A stretch of DNA of 64,000 nt from Ignavibacteria bacterium (lineage in GTDB: Bacteria; Bacteroidota; Ignavibacteria; SZUA-365): assembly GCA_016720835.1 (NCBI GenBank), contig JADKJW010000013.1, forward strand, positions 77,974 to 141,973, given 5' to 3'. How positions within the stretch are numbered: the first letter of the stretch is position 1; every line of letters starts with the position of its first letter. Made by a program: the position numbers and the translations under genes. Shown piece after piece: positions 45,529 through 55,173 of the stretch. The notes below the pieces were generated by a model, which saw only the letters and a list, made by a program, of their open reading frames with translations, was not told where the DNA came from and did no database searches.

Positions 45529-46779
45529 ATGCGGGCACCCGTGCCATACGAGCCCATCGACATCCCTGAACCGTTGCCTGTATCTCCCCGGAAAAAACTG
45601 CTCATCGTGAGCACGCGCGTTCCGTATCCGCTCACGGACGGCGTGCGCATCCGCATCTACAACACCGCGAAGTACCTCTCGCGGGATTTCGATGTCGGAC
45701 TGGCCTGCCTCACGTACGAAGCGTACACGGAGGAGCATCTCGAGGCGTTGCGGACCGTGTTTTCCGAAGTCTCCGTGCAGAAGGTCAGTCTCTTCTCCTG
45801 CGCGTTGCATTCGCTGCGCAGCCTGTGGAATCCGCTTCCGGTGCAGGTCAACTTCTTCCGCTGGGCGTCGTTCGCCCGCAGGCTCGACGCCATGGCCGCG
45901 CGGTACGACATCGTGCTCTGCAATCACATCCGCACGACGGAGTACGTCCGCCATCGCCCGTGGAAGACGCTCGTGGATCTCCACGACTCCTTCGGCTTGC
46001 GCTACGAGCGCACCATCAAAACCGTGAAGGGCCTGATGCGCCTCTTCGCCCGCTATGAACTGCGGAAGATCCGCGGGTATGAAATTGACGTGCTCGCCGA
46101 TGTCGATCACGCGATCATCGTCTCGGAACTCGACCGGCAATTCCTCATCCGCGGCGGCGCGCCCCCTGACAAGATCACCACGCTCAATGTGGCCGTGCGC
46201 GACGATATCCGTCCCGATCCGCCGTCCGACCGCGGGCGCTGCATCTCCTTCCTGGGGCGCATCGCATACGCGCCCAACGAGGATGCCGTGCTGTGGTTTG
46301 CGGACGAGGTGTTCCCGGCGCTGCTCCAACGGTATCCGGATCTGACCTTCCATGTGATCGGCATCGATCCCACACCGCGCGTGCTCGCTCTGCGGAGCCG
46401 ACAGAACATCGTCGTGACCGGCTTCCTCGACAATCCGTACTCGCTGATCAACGACTCCACCGTGGTCGTCGCGCCGATACGCTACGGTGCCGGCATGCAG
46501 AACAAGGTGCTCGAAGCCATGCTGCTCGGCAAGCCCGTCGTGCTCACGGGCATCGGCGCCGAAGGCATCGACGGGCGCGATGGCGAACATTTCCTGGTCG
46601 CGGACGACGCGGAAACATTTGCCCGCTCCGTGTCGGAACTTCTCGACGACCGCGCGCGGGCCGATGCGCTCGGCGTCGCGGCGCGGCGGCTCATTCTGGA
46701 CCGCTACACCTGGGATTCGATCAGCGCGCAGTACAAGACCATCATCGACACGATCCTCGCCGCCCCTCCGCGGTCCTGA
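45529..46779 (+). CDS. Glycosyltransferase family 4 protein
   Basis: The protein has 416 residues of GT-B fold. The N-terminal domain starts KKLLIVSTRVPYPLTDGVRI; the C-terminal domain has CISFLGRIAYAPNEDAVLWF, FHVIGIDPTPRV and PIRYGAGMQNKVLEAMLLGKP with the Glu of the nucleotide-sugar-binding motif. The arrangement resembles the PEP-CTERM/exosortase-associated glycosyltransferases and other GT4 enzymes. It would transfer a sugar from a nucleotide donor onto the lipid-linked repeat unit at the inner face. The gene is convergent with the minus-strand polysaccharide genes that follow. Confidence 0.88.
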   Translation: MRAPVPYEPIDIPEPLPVSPRKKLLIVSTRVPYPLTDGVRIRIYNTAKYLSRDFDVGLACLTYEAYTEEHLEALRTVFSEVSVQKVSLFSCALHSLRSLWNPLPVQVNFFRWASFARRLDAMAARYDIVLCNHIRTTEYVRHRPWKTLVDLHDSFGLRYERTIKTVKGLMRLFARYELRKIRGYEIDVLADVDHAIIVSELDRQFLIRGGAPPDKITTLNVAVRDDIRPDPPSDRGRCISFLGRIAYAPNEDAVLWFADEVFPALLQRYPDLTFHVIGIDPTPRVLALRSRQNIVVTGFLDNPYSLINDSTVVVAPIRYGAGMQNKVLEAMLLGKPVVLTGIGAEGIDGRDGEHFLVADDAETFARSVSELLDDRARADALGVAARRLILDRYTWDSISAQYKTIIDTILAAPPRS

Positions 46780-46831
46780 TTGCCGGCTGCGGGCGGCACG
46801 TTCCCGGCGCTCTCCCGCACGCCGGGTGGCC

Positions 46832-47611
46832 CTACGGGCGGGCGCCGACGGCCGCCGCGGGCTTTCGCGCGACGATGATCAGGCTCAGGAAGAACCAGCG
46901 CAGCACGGGATTCCGCTCGATCGCGTGGCGGAAGCCGCGCATGCGGCGCGAGTGCATCGTCTGCCGGCGACCCAGCATCTGGAGAAGTTTCCTCAGCACT
47001 TTTGCCGAGAGAGAATCCCATCCGTAGAATGCGATGGTTTCGAAACCGAGGCGTTCGACGAGGAGGGACAATTCGCGCGGCGAGAAGGATTTCTCCCAAC
47101 CGGGGCCCCATTTCCCGACGGACATCAGGAGATGCTTGTACACCGTGTACGTCGTCCAGCGGTTCGGCACTTCGATGAGCATGATGCCGCCGGGTTTCAG
47201 CACACGGTACTGCTCGCGAAGCAGGGTTTCGGGGTCATGGAAGTGCTCGAGCACCCCCTGCGAGAACACCGCGTCGAACGCGCCCTCGCGCAATGGAACA
47301 CGGCGCGCATCGGCGCGGATCACCTGAATGCCGGTATCCTGTCCCGCCACTCGCTCCATGAACATGCGAATCGCGACGCTCGAAAAGTCCAGGCCTGTGC
47401 ACACCGCGCCCGCGGCGCGCAGCTGCAGGAGTTCGTTGCCCTTGCCGAAACCGATCTCCAGAACGGCCGCCTGCTCGATGGGTTGCGCATGCGTGATGAT
47501 CGCCTCGACGATCTGCTCCTGAAAACCGTAGAGACCGTACGCGCCCTGCATGCGCGAGTAGATTTCCTCCCAATGCGCCTGGGATGATTCCTTGGGGGGT
47601 TGCGTGTTCAT
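46832..47611 (-). CDS. Class I SAM-dependent methyltransferase
   Basis: The protein has 259 residues. Motif I is VLEIGFGKGNELLQL, the acidic strand-2 end is GLDFSSVAI, motif post-I has VIRADARRVPL and AFDAVFSQGVLEHFHDP, then VLKPGGIMLIEVPN. This is a Methyltransf_11 type fold. The C-terminal 60 residues are Arg-rich with one hydrophobic stretch (VLRWFFLSLIIVARK), perhaps a membrane contact. It overlaps the upstream GT2 gene by four bases (ATGA). A role in methylating a sugar or terminating the chain is inferred from the locus. Confidence 0.85.
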   Translation of the reverse strand: MNTQPPKESSQAHWEEIYSRMQGAYGLYGFQEQIVEAIITHAQPIEQAAVLEIGFGKGNELLQLRAAGAVCTGLDFSSVAIRMFMERVAGQDTGIQVIRADARRVPLREGAFDAVFSQGVLEHFHDPETLLREQYRVLKPGGIMLIEVPNRWTTYTVYKHLLMSVGKWGPGWEKSFSPRELSLLVERLGFETIAFYGWDSLSAKVLRKLLQMLGRRQTMHSRRMRGFRHAIERNPVLRWFFLSLIIVARKPAAAVGARP

Positions 47612-48540
47612 CGGCTGCTTCGGTCTGGTGTTGCGCGTCGCGAGGGAGAGAAAAACAGCGCCGCGCCGTCCCGCAGACCGCGCCACAGTGCCCGCAGCTT
47701 GTCGCGCGACTCGTCCCCGTTGCGCGACGACGCGAGGATGACGGCGGACTTCGCGATGGTGTTCAGCGTGCTGTACAGGAGCACGTACGCGCGACGCGCG
47801 AGTCCGTCGCCGCGGAACACGAGGAAGCGGTTTCTGTTCATGTAGTAGTGGTATGTGCTGGTGTACGCGCTCCAGCCCGTGCCGCCGCCGCTCTTGTGGT
47901 GGATGACGCCGTCGGGAAGATACCACAGTTCCCAGCGTGTCGCGACGCGTCTCGAGAATTCGAGATCCTCGAAGTACAAGAAGAACGATTCATCCATCAA
48001 TCCGCACTCGCGGAACACCGCGGCGCGCGCGAGGAAGATGCATCCGGAGATGAACGGGACCCGCATCGCGGTCTCCGCCTCGGCCTCGGTGAGCGGCGCC
48101 ACGTTGCAGCGCGGGAGACTCAGATGTCCGCCGGTCATGTAGCGTCGCGACGGATCCGAGCTGAGATATGCCTTGCAGGTCGCGATGCCCGTCCGCGGAT
48201 GCGACGCGAGATGCGCGACCATGCCGTCGAGAAAGCCCGCTTCGACGACGATGTCGTTGTTCATCACCAGCACGAACTCCGCGCCGTCGTCGAGCGCGCG
48301 GCGTATCCCTTCGTTCATCCCCGCGGCGAAGCCGTCGTTCGCGTGGTGCAGAAGGACGGTGTGCTGCGGGAAGCGCGCACGGAGAGCCTCGCCGGAGCTG
48401 TCGGGAGAGGCGTTGTCGACAATCACCAGGGGCAGGTGCGCGTATCCGGCGCGAGCGAGGGAGTCGACGCACGCGACGGTGTCATCGAAGCCGTTGTGGT
48501 TCAGGATGACGGCGGTGACCGCCGGTGCCGCGGGTCGCAC
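47608..48540 (-). CDS. Glycosyltransferase family 2 protein
   Basis: The protein has 310 residues of GT-A fold. It has the opening VTAVILNHNGFDDTVACVDSL, LPLVIVDNASPDSSGEAL, GFAAGMNEGIRRAL and the DxD-like metal site LVMNNDIVVEAGFL; further on FISGCIFLARAAVF and DESFFLYFEDLEFSRRV contain the likely catalytic Asp. This layout matches rhamnosyl-type WbbL/GT2 enzymes. It would add one sugar to the repeat unit at the cytoplasmic face. The stop overlaps the methyltransferase start and the gene lies six bases after the GT4 gene, so it is one operon. Confidence 0.9.
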   Translation of the reverse strand: MRPAAPAVTAVILNHNGFDDTVACVDSLARAGYAHLPLVIVDNASPDSSGEALRARFPQHTVLLHHANDGFAAGMNEGIRRALDDGAEFVLVMNNDIVVEAGFLDGMVAHLASHPRTGIATCKAYLSSDPSRRYMTGGHLSLPRCNVAPLTEAEAETAMRVPFISGCIFLARAAVFRECGLMDESFFLYFEDLEFSRRVATRWELWYLPDGVIHHKSGGGTGWSAYTSTYHYYMNRNRFLVFRGDGLARRAYVLLYSTLNTIAKSAVILASSRNGDESRDKLRALWRGLRDGAALFFSPSRRATPDRSSR

Positions 48541-48546
48541 GGGGCG

Positions 48547-49683
48547 TCAGGCCTTCGTGCCGCGCATCACGCGGAGCATGTCTGCCGCCACGCGCGGCCA
48601 GGAGTAATACGCGCGGCACCCGGCGGCCTGCTCGCGGACGCGACGCCGCATGGCGTCGTCCTGCAACGCACGCTGCATCAGGGCGGCGAGCGTGTCGACG
48701 CTGTCGTCCTCGAGGAGATACCCGTTGTCCCCGTGCCGGATGATGTCGGGAATCGCACTGTTGTTCTTCCCGATGCATGGCACGCCCATGCTGAGCGCCT
48801 CCGCGAACACGATGCCGAATCCCTCCATCGCGGACGGCATGCAGAACAGGTCGGCCTTGCGGAAGCATGCGCGCAGCGTGTCCCACGACGCTTCGCCGAG
48901 AAAGCGCACGCCCGCCGGGATGGGTCCGGGAACGGGCCATGCGCGCGGTCCCGCGATGACGAGCTCGACATCGCCCGCACCGGCTTGCGCGAGTTTCTGG
49001 AACGCCGACAGCACCAGAGGCCCTCCCTTGCGGCCGAAATGCCTGCCGATGAACAGGATGCTGCGTGTGCCGCCGTCGAGACCGGGAGCGTCGGGTTCGG
49101 TGTTGTCGCGCACGTTGATCCCGGCATGGACCACGTGAATCTTTTCGGCGGGGACGCCGCTGTCCTCCGCGAGACTGCGCGCCACCCAGGAGTTCATGAC
49201 GAAGATTCCCGCGGCTTGATGGAAGCAGCGTTTCTCGAATGCGGCCCGCTTCGCCACGATGGCGGGCGTGAGCATCTCGTATTGGGGGATTCTGCCGGAT
49301 TCCCGGATCTGCCTGTGCGCGAGCGCCATCGTCCAGTCCAGGTACACGTAATACGGAGTCGCATCCGGTTCGCCGATGTCGCCGATCATCAGCACGGCAT
49401 CGAGTTCCGCGGCGGCGGGGCATCTGCGCGCGAAGTTGGCGCGCAGCCACCGGGCATACCACGCCGTGTAATGCGTGACGCTTTTCGCCTCTCCATTGAT
49501 GAGGCGTCCGCCGGCGAGTCGCAGCAGGAATTTCACCGCGTAGGGCGGAGCCACGTTGATGTCGGTGAGCGCGACGCCGGGAAGGTTCTGGAACGCGCCG
49601 AACAACGACGAGGGCGTATGCGACCAGGTCGACAAGCGACGCCGCTTCCAGTCGCAGGCAAATCCGAGATGAAACATGCTCAT
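48547..49683 (-). CDS. Glycosyltransferase family 4 protein
   Basis: The protein has 378 residues. GT-B features are VMNSWVARSLAEDSGVPAEKI, VVHAGINVRD, ILFIGRHFGRKGGPLVL, ELVIAGPRAWPV and the donor-site segment FCMPSAMEGFGIVFAEALSMG with the two Glu seven residues apart. The N-terminal acceptor domain is divergent. The start overlaps the end of the flippase gene by four bases. The sugar donated cannot be deduced from sequence. Confidence 0.88.
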   Translation of the reverse strand: MSMFHLGFACDWKRRRLSTWSHTPSSLFGAFQNLPGVALTDINVAPPYAVKFLLRLAGGRLINGEAKSVTHYTAWYARWLRANFARRCPAAAELDAVLMIGDIGEPDATPYYVYLDWTMALAHRQIRESGRIPQYEMLTPAIVAKRAAFEKRCFHQAAGIFVMNSWVARSLAEDSGVPAEKIHVVHAGINVRDNTEPDAPGLDGGTRSILFIGRHFGRKGGPLVLSAFQKLAQAGAGDVELVIAGPRAWPVPGPIPAGVRFLGEASWDTLRACFRKADLFCMPSAMEGFGIVFAEALSMGVPCIGKNNSAIPDIIRHGDNGYLLEDDSVDTLAALMQRALQDDAMRRRVREQAAGCRAYYSWPRVAADMLRVMRGTKA

Positions 49684-51209
49684 GCGCGATCAGGTGGTGG
49701 AGGAGCGTTGTTCTCGCCGCTGTCGTTCCCCTTCGCGCCGCCTCTGCGGAACACGGAACGGATGAGCGCTTCGTCAACGCGGGAATAGAGTTTCAGATAG
49801 ACGCCGAGGAACACCGCGGTCGCTCCCGCCGCGAAGACGATGCGGAGGGGCAGCGATGCGGAGAGCGCGATGCCGGCGACGGGAAGCACGAAGGCGAGAA
49901 CAAACAGGCCGCGGAGCGGTGATGGAAAGAGCTGCCTGAACGATGTTCCGAGAATGCGTTTGGTGAATACGATGAGTGCCACGGTATCGAACATGGACAC
50001 GAGAATGCGCGAGACGGCCGCCCCTTCGATGCCGAAGCCACGGATCAACGCCCATCCGCCGACGAGGCAGAGCACCACGCCCGCGAGGTCCAGCTTCGCC
50101 TTGAGATCGGGACGGCCGAGGCCCTGCACCGCCGCGAAGGGAATATAGGAAAACGTGCTGAACATCGAGCCGACCACGAGCAGTTGGAAGGTCAGCGTGC
50201 TCCGTTCGCGGAACACGGGGCCGAGCCAGAGGTCCAGAATTTCCGGAGCGAACACGATCAGCGTCAGCATGATCGGAAAGAGGAGCACACTGAGCAGACG
50301 CAGTGATTTCTGAATCAGCTGCTCGCCAACCTCCCGCATTTCTTCCGCCCGCAACCCGCTGAAGCGGGGAAACAACGTAATCGCCAGGCTGAACGGAATG
50401 ATCGCGGACCGGGTGACGAATTCGTAGGGACTGCTGTAGTATGGCACGATGGCGATGCCGATCAACGAGGCGAGGAGAACCTTGTCCGCATGAAGGAGAA
50501 TCGGCGTGAGGCCGTTCGTGACACTGACCCAGCCTCCGTATTTCAGCATGCGCACCGTCGTTTCCAGCCGGAATGCCGTCCGCGCAAAGAGCGTGGGATG
50601 CAGCCGGTACACCATGATCGCGAACGCGAGCAGCACAAGCACGCGCGACGCCACCAGCAGCAGTGTCACCATCGCGACGGAGAGCGAGAACGCGACGCCC
50701 AGCGCCGGGATGATGAAGAGCGCGCTGGTCGAGGGGATCTTGACGGCGTTGGAGAGATCGAAGCGCTGGCTCGCCTCGAGCACGCCGCGCAGGGTGGACG
50801 ACAGCGTGATCACGGGAACGGAAAACGCGAGGATGTTCAGCATCGACATCGCCTGGCCGACGAGGTGCCCCGGGATCTTCGCGCGCACGCCATGGCCGCC
50901 GGCGAACAGGATGATCGCCGCAAACGCGAGGCCGACAACGAGGTTCACCGCGAAGGAGGTCTGGACGATCGCCGGCAGCTCCTTGCCCCGGTCCTGCGCC
51001 AAGGCCTCCGCGACATACTTGATCGTGCCGAGACCGATGCCGAGATCGAGGAAGGCAAACGACGTCAAGAGGTTCACCGCCAGCGAGAGCAGGCCGTACT
51101 GCTCGTCGCCGTATCCGTGCACGGCAATGCTGATGCAGGGCACCGCCACGAGACTCGGCAGGAGCAGCCCGCTGAAGTTGATCAGCGTGTTCTTCAGTGT
51201 GCGTCGCAT
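49680..51209 (-). CDS. wzx: Wzx-like polysaccharide flippase (MATE/MVF superfamily)
   Basis: The protein has 509 residues with 12-14 predicted helices. The start NTLINFSGLLLPSLVAVPCI then YGDEQYGLLSLAVNLLTSFAFLDLGIGLGTIKYVAE is typical of Wzx/RfbX oligosaccharide flippases, as is the conserved-size C-terminal half (GGWALIRGFGIEGAAVSRIL). It would move lipid-linked repeat units to the periplasmic face for polymerisation. The gene lies four bases before the GT4 gene's start and four bases after the polymerase gene. The C-terminal tail is Arg/Gly/Asn-rich and probably cytoplasmic. Confidence 0.88.
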   Translation of the reverse strand: MRRTLKNTLINFSGLLLPSLVAVPCISIAVHGYGDEQYGLLSLAVNLLTSFAFLDLGIGLGTIKYVAEALAQDRGKELPAIVQTSFAVNLVVGLAFAAIILFAGGHGVRAKIPGHLVGQAMSMLNILAFSVPVITLSSTLRGVLEASQRFDLSNAVKIPSTSALFIIPALGVAFSLSVAMVTLLLVASRVLVLLAFAIMVYRLHPTLFARTAFRLETTVRMLKYGGWVSVTNGLTPILLHADKVLLASLIGIAIVPYYSSPYEFVTRSAIIPFSLAITLFPRFSGLRAEEMREVGEQLIQKSLRLLSVLLFPIMLTLIVFAPEILDLWLGPVFRERSTLTFQLLVVGSMFSTFSYIPFAAVQGLGRPDLKAKLDLAGVVLCLVGGWALIRGFGIEGAAVSRILVSMFDTVALIVFTKRILGTSFRQLFPSPLRGLFVLAFVLPVAGIALSASLPLRIVFAAGATAVFLGVYLKLYSRVDEALIRSVFRRGGAKGNDSGENNAPPPPDRA

Positions 51210-51213
51210 GGTC

Positions 51214-52617
51214 TCACGCGGAGAGATCAGAATCGCGCGGCGCGGCGTCCGGCAACGTGCCGGTGCGCGTGTTGCGCAGATGGATGATGTACCGCGAATC
51301 GATCAGGGCGATCCACAGCCAGAGATACGGAGTGTGATACGGTCCGATCGAGAAGAACAGACTGAACACCACCGCGACCAATCCGATCCGGAAGCACGCG
51401 TACAGCCGCCTCTTCTCGGGCGAGGATTCGGCTTTCAACAACGCGGCGACGGAGCGGAACGCGACGACGAACATCGACAGGAACAGCAGCCATCCGATGA
51501 TGCCGGTCTCCGCGAACACGCGTCCGAATATGGAGGTCAGGCTTGGCAGACCTTCCTGCTTCGCCCAGACAATCTCGAGAGCCACATCGGGAGGAATCAC
51601 GTCCGTGAAGTGCGTGGCGACCCCCCCCAATCCGTATCCCACGGATGACCACGAGGTGAAGATGCTGAGGAAGGGGCCGAACGCGCTGTAGTAGCGATCC
51701 GTGAACGAGATATTTTCCCCGCCCGCGCTCAGCACGGTCAGGTGCCGCATGATCTGATTCCCGGGAGACAGCACGATGCCGGCAACGCTGAGGGCGACGA
51801 ACGAGACCATCAGGATCGACAGCATTTTCCGGCTCGGACCGAGGATGACGCCGGAAATCAGCACGAGAAGCAAGAGCAGCACGCCCGTGAGACTGAACGC
51901 CCACGAGAAGGCGAGCAACGACAGCACCAGGACGAACAGCATCCCCATGCTCGGACGTCGTGTCCCGAGTTCGTACAGGAAGACCGGGAGCAGCACGGTG
52001 ACAAGCGATGTGGCGAGCGATGCCGGTTCGGTTGCGAATCCCGTCGCGCGCATGGGCGATGTGAAGCCCTCCGGACTGACGACGGAACGCACGGTCTTCA
52101 CGATCTCGCCCGCCCACCCCAGGCCGAGAGTTCCCCAGACGATGTTCAGTCCGGCGAGGAGCAGGGAGGGTATCGCGCCAAGAATCATGTAGCGGATCAC
52201 GTCGCGGTCCTCGACGGCGAGCATGCAGGATCGGAGCACCAGATACGTGACCACGCCGGCGAGCACGGCGACGAGCTGGCGAAACCACGCGTAGAATCGG
52301 ATGTCGCCCGGATTCGCCATCATGTCCACTCCCAACGCGAGCATCGAATGCAGGACGGCATACCCGGTGAACAGCCCGATCACCGAGAGGAGGGGACTGC
52401 GCGGAATGTCGCGCACGATGAAGGGAAAGAAGAGAAGCGCGAGCGCCGTCGTCAACGGCAGCAACTGCACGTTGACGTTGAAGGGCAGCGTCTGGAATTG
52501 CAGCGTGAGCAGCAGGAGCGCCCCGATGAACGCGGTGAAACGCTTCGGCTCGCCGTACAGCGCAAGGGCGATCTCGGCTCGCGATGCCGTGCGCGCGGTG
52601 TTCCCGATACCGGTCAT
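51214..52617 (-). CDS. wzy: O-antigen polymerase/ligase-like protein (Wzy family)
   Basis: The protein has 467 residues with about 11-12 hydrophobic segments. The large periplasmic loop in the C-terminal half (SFTDRYYSAFGPFLSIFTSW ... GLGGVATHFTDVIPPD) is where WaaL/Wzy proteins place their active-site Arg/His. Position between the flippase and Wzz genes supports a polymerase rather than a ligase. It overlaps the Wzz gene by four bases. As usual for Wzy, primary-sequence similarity is low, so the call rests on topology and context. Confidence 0.75.
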   Translation of the reverse strand: MTGIGNTARTASRAEIALALYGEPKRFTAFIGALLLLTLQFQTLPFNVNVQLLPLTTALALLFFPFIVRDIPRSPLLSVIGLFTGYAVLHSMLALGVDMMANPGDIRFYAWFRQLVAVLAGVVTYLVLRSCMLAVEDRDVIRYMILGAIPSLLLAGLNIVWGTLGLGWAGEIVKTVRSVVSPEGFTSPMRATGFATEPASLATSLVTVLLPVFLYELGTRRPSMGMLFVLVLSLLAFSWAFSLTGVLLLLLVLISGVILGPSRKMLSILMVSFVALSVAGIVLSPGNQIMRHLTVLSAGGENISFTDRYYSAFGPFLSIFTSWSSVGYGLGGVATHFTDVIPPDVALEIVWAKQEGLPSLTSIFGRVFAETGIIGWLLFLSMFVVAFRSVAALLKAESSPEKRRLYACFRIGLVAVVFSLFFSIGPYHTPYLWLWIALIDSRYIIHLRNTRTGTLPDAAPRDSDLSA

Positions 52618-53789
52618 GGCAGTGCCGGACTCTTGCGGACGCGCGCGCCGGCAGGCGACACGCGCGCCTGCCGCCCATCGAGACGGAGCGCGAGCGCCGA
52701 GGAGAGAAAGAGGGCCGCCAGCGCGAAGGCGATGCCGATCAGCAGCCGCTTGGGGCTGTCCCGCTCTTCCGCGGGGACGGCGCGGTCGAGCGCAACGATC
52801 GGCAGCGCGTTCCGGTGTTCGTCCAGTTTCGCCTTCTCCAACAGACCCGAAACCTGGATGAGCAGGTTCGACTGGATGCGATATTCTCGCGCGAGCCGCG
52901 CGTATCCCATGCCGACGGCGGGGGCGGCCGCGAAGGGGTATTGCATGGACGCGACGGCGGAGTCGGCCTCGGCCGCGCCGAACTTCAAGCGGCGGCGCTC
53001 CGCGTCGTATGCCTCGCGCTCGACGCGCTTTGTCGCCGCCTGCGGGGCGCCGGCTCCGAAGGCCCGTTCGAGGATGCCGAGTTCAATGTCCGCGGCTGAG
53101 GCGGCCGCCTGCAAATGCGCCGCTTCATCGAGCGCCATCGTGGCCTGCAACGGCAGCGCGTATATGCCGTGGCGGGCCTGATAGCGGGACAGGGCGCGTT
53201 CGATGGCGCGCATCGCGGAGTCCGCCTGCATGCTGCGGCGCTCGAGGAATAGCCGGGCGTTGCGCGCCTGCCGCGCGTTGGCGTCGCGGGTGACGTCGCG
53301 GAGAATGCGGATGAACGCGTTCGCCATGCGGGCGGCGCGCACGGGATCGGTGTCGTAGACGGTGACCGTGAGGGCGTCTTTTCGCGTCAGTTCGATGACG
53401 GTGTTCCGCCGCAGCATCTCGATCGCGCGCTCCATCGACCCGTCGCGCGCGCCGTACACGCGGGGGAGATCGAATTCTCGCGCCACCGTTTCCATCGCGG
53501 TCCGGCTCTCGAGAATCTCCAGGGACTGGCTCAGGATGTCGACGGGTTTGGACTTCTCGAAGAGTTCGAGCGGCAGGTACTCCTTCGCGAACTGGGCGGC
53601 GCTGCGCTGCAACGATCCTGCCCGATGGGCGCTGAGTGCCGTCGCGCGCGCCCGGTACATGTCGGGGAGGAGAAACGTGACCGCCGCCGCGACGAGACCC
53701 GCGGCCAGCGCGCTCGTCAGGATGAAACGCCGCCACGCCCACAGTCGTGCCAGCACGCGCAGGATGTCGATGGAGTCATCGGGCGGCAT
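52614..53789 (-). CDS. Wzz-family chain-length determinant protein (paralogue 1)
   Basis: The protein has 391 residues. Two membrane helices flank a long periplasmic region: near the N terminus FILTSALAAGLVAAAVTFLL and near the C terminus LLIGIAFALAALFLSSALAL. The Wzz domain has DMYRARATALS, LEILESRTAMETVAREFDLP and a coiled coil with RLFLERRSMQADSAMRAIER, YQARHGIYALPLQATMAL. It lines up well with the next gene's product along its length. It lacks a BY-kinase domain. Wzz proteins set polymer length by working with Wzy. Confidence 0.85.
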   Translation of the reverse strand: MPPDDSIDILRVLARLWAWRRFILTSALAAGLVAAAVTFLLPDMYRARATALSAHRAGSLQRSAAQFAKEYLPLELFEKSKPVDILSQSLEILESRTAMETVAREFDLPRVYGARDGSMERAIEMLRRNTVIELTRKDALTVTVYDTDPVRAARMANAFIRILRDVTRDANARQARNARLFLERRSMQADSAMRAIERALSRYQARHGIYALPLQATMALDEAAHLQAAASAADIELGILERAFGAGAPQAATKRVEREAYDAERRRLKFGAAEADSAVASMQYPFAAAPAVGMGYARLAREYRIQSNLLIQVSGLLEKAKLDEHRNALPIVALDRAVPAEERDSPKRLLIGIAFALAALFLSSALALRLDGRQARVSPAGARVRKSPALP

Positions 53790-53823
53790 GGGGGCGTGTG
53801 TGTCGCCGTGCCGGTCGATGCGA

Positions 53824-55077
53824 TTACTCCGCGGGGGTCCGGACGCCGTACCGGCGCGCGAGACGGTCGATCCCGCCGCGCAGCCGCAACTCCATCGCCG
53901 TGGGGACGCGCGATCGCGTGCGGAACGATTCGAGGAGCAGCGCGAGCATCGAGAAAAAGAAGAGCGATCCGAAGAGCGCGGCGAGTCCGATGGTCATGCG
54001 CTTGGGACCGTCCTTCCGCTCCGGCGGTATGCCGCGGTCCAGCACGAGCACGGCGGGGATGTTTTTCTGCTCGTCCACCCGCGCCTGCTCGTAGAGCGGA
54101 ATGATGAATTGCAGCATCTTCGTCTGGATCTCGAAATCGCGGTACAGGCGGAGGTACTGGAGACCCAGCTCCGGCACGTCCTTGAAGGGCACGAAGAAAG
54201 AGAGGTCGTCCTTGGTGTACGATTCCGCGTTGCCGGACTTCATCTGGCGCAGCTTCGTGTGGAGTTCGCGAATCTCCGATTCCTTCAACCGGGTCTGCGG
54301 ATTGTCGCGGCCCAGCGAGCGCTCAAGAATTCCGAGCTCGACCTCCGAAATCGAGGCCTGCGCGCGCAGCTGCGCGACTTCCTGAATGGCCGCCCGCAGC
54401 TGCTCCGGAAGCGCGTAGATGCCGTAGCGCTCCTGGAATCGCGTCAGCGTGTCCTCCGCGGCGCGCATGTCGCTCCGCGCCTGCGCAAAGCGCTTCTCGA
54501 GGAATTCGCGGTTGCTCCGCGCTTCCTGCGAGCCGAGTTCGGTGTTCACCTCGTTCAACATCGCGACGAAGAAGTTGGCCATGTCCGCGGCGCGTTGCGG
54601 CGATTCGTCCACGACCGACAGGACGATGTTGCCGTTCTTCTCGATGTCGAACAACACGTTCCCGTTCAGTGCCTTGATGGTCTTCTCCATCGATCCGCTG
54701 GAGATGCCGTACACCGTCGTGAGATCGAATTTTTTCACCACCGCTTCCATCGTCCTGCGGCTCTCCAGGATCGCGAGGTAATTGTACGTGCCTTGCGACG
54801 CGCCGAGCTTGCCCATGAGCGCCGACGGGATCAGGTCCTTGGTGATCTGTGACAGCGCGCCGCCGAGCCCGGCTTCCTGCTTGGGCGGGATCACCGACGC
54901 CGTCGATTTGTACGTGTTCGGCATCAGGATGAGCACGATGGACACCAGCACGGTAACGATCAGCGCGTTGATCAGGAGAAACCGTCTCCAGTGCACGAGT
55001 ATCTCGATGGCGCCGAAGAGCCCGGCCGGGTCGGTACTGCGCGCCGGGGCGTTTTCCCGGGGACGTTCGTCAATCAT
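53824..55077 (-). CDS. Wzz-family chain-length determinant protein (paralogue 2)
   Basis: The protein has 417 residues. The N-terminal helix FLLINALIVTVLVSIVLILM follows a Pro/Ala-rich cytoplasmic tail, and a C-terminal helix MTIGLAALFGSLFFFSMLAL closes the domain. The Wzz region has NTYKSTASVIPPKQE, YLAILESRRTMEAVVKKFDL, coiled coil REFLEKRFAQARSDMRAAED, YGIYALPEQLRAAIQ. The ATG at 55077 is chosen over an upstream in-frame start because the extra residues are basic and lie in the spacer before the helix. The 34-base gap to paralogue 1 suggests co-transcription. Confidence 0.87.
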   Translation of the reverse strand: MIDERPRENAPARSTDPAGLFGAIEILVHWRRFLLINALIVTVLVSIVLILMPNTYKSTASVIPPKQEAGLGGALSQITKDLIPSALMGKLGASQGTYNYLAILESRRTMEAVVKKFDLTTVYGISSGSMEKTIKALNGNVLFDIEKNGNIVLSVVDESPQRAADMANFFVAMLNEVNTELGSQEARSNREFLEKRFAQARSDMRAAEDTLTRFQERYGIYALPEQLRAAIQEVAQLRAQASISEVELGILERSLGRDNPQTRLKESEIRELHTKLRQMKSGNAESYTKDDLSFFVPFKDVPELGLQYLRLYRDFEIQTKMLQFIIPLYEQARVDEQKNIPAVLVLDRGIPPERKDGPKRMTIGLAALFGSLFFFSMLALLLESFRTRSRVPTAMELRLRGGIDRLARRYGVRTPAE

Positions 55078-55173
55078 GGGCTTCTCTGAAAGTGGTGCTC
55101 GAACTCGGGACGGAAACGTTCGCGCGCGCGACCGCAGTCGCACCCGCTGCATCGGACGCGGGGAATCGGCGCG

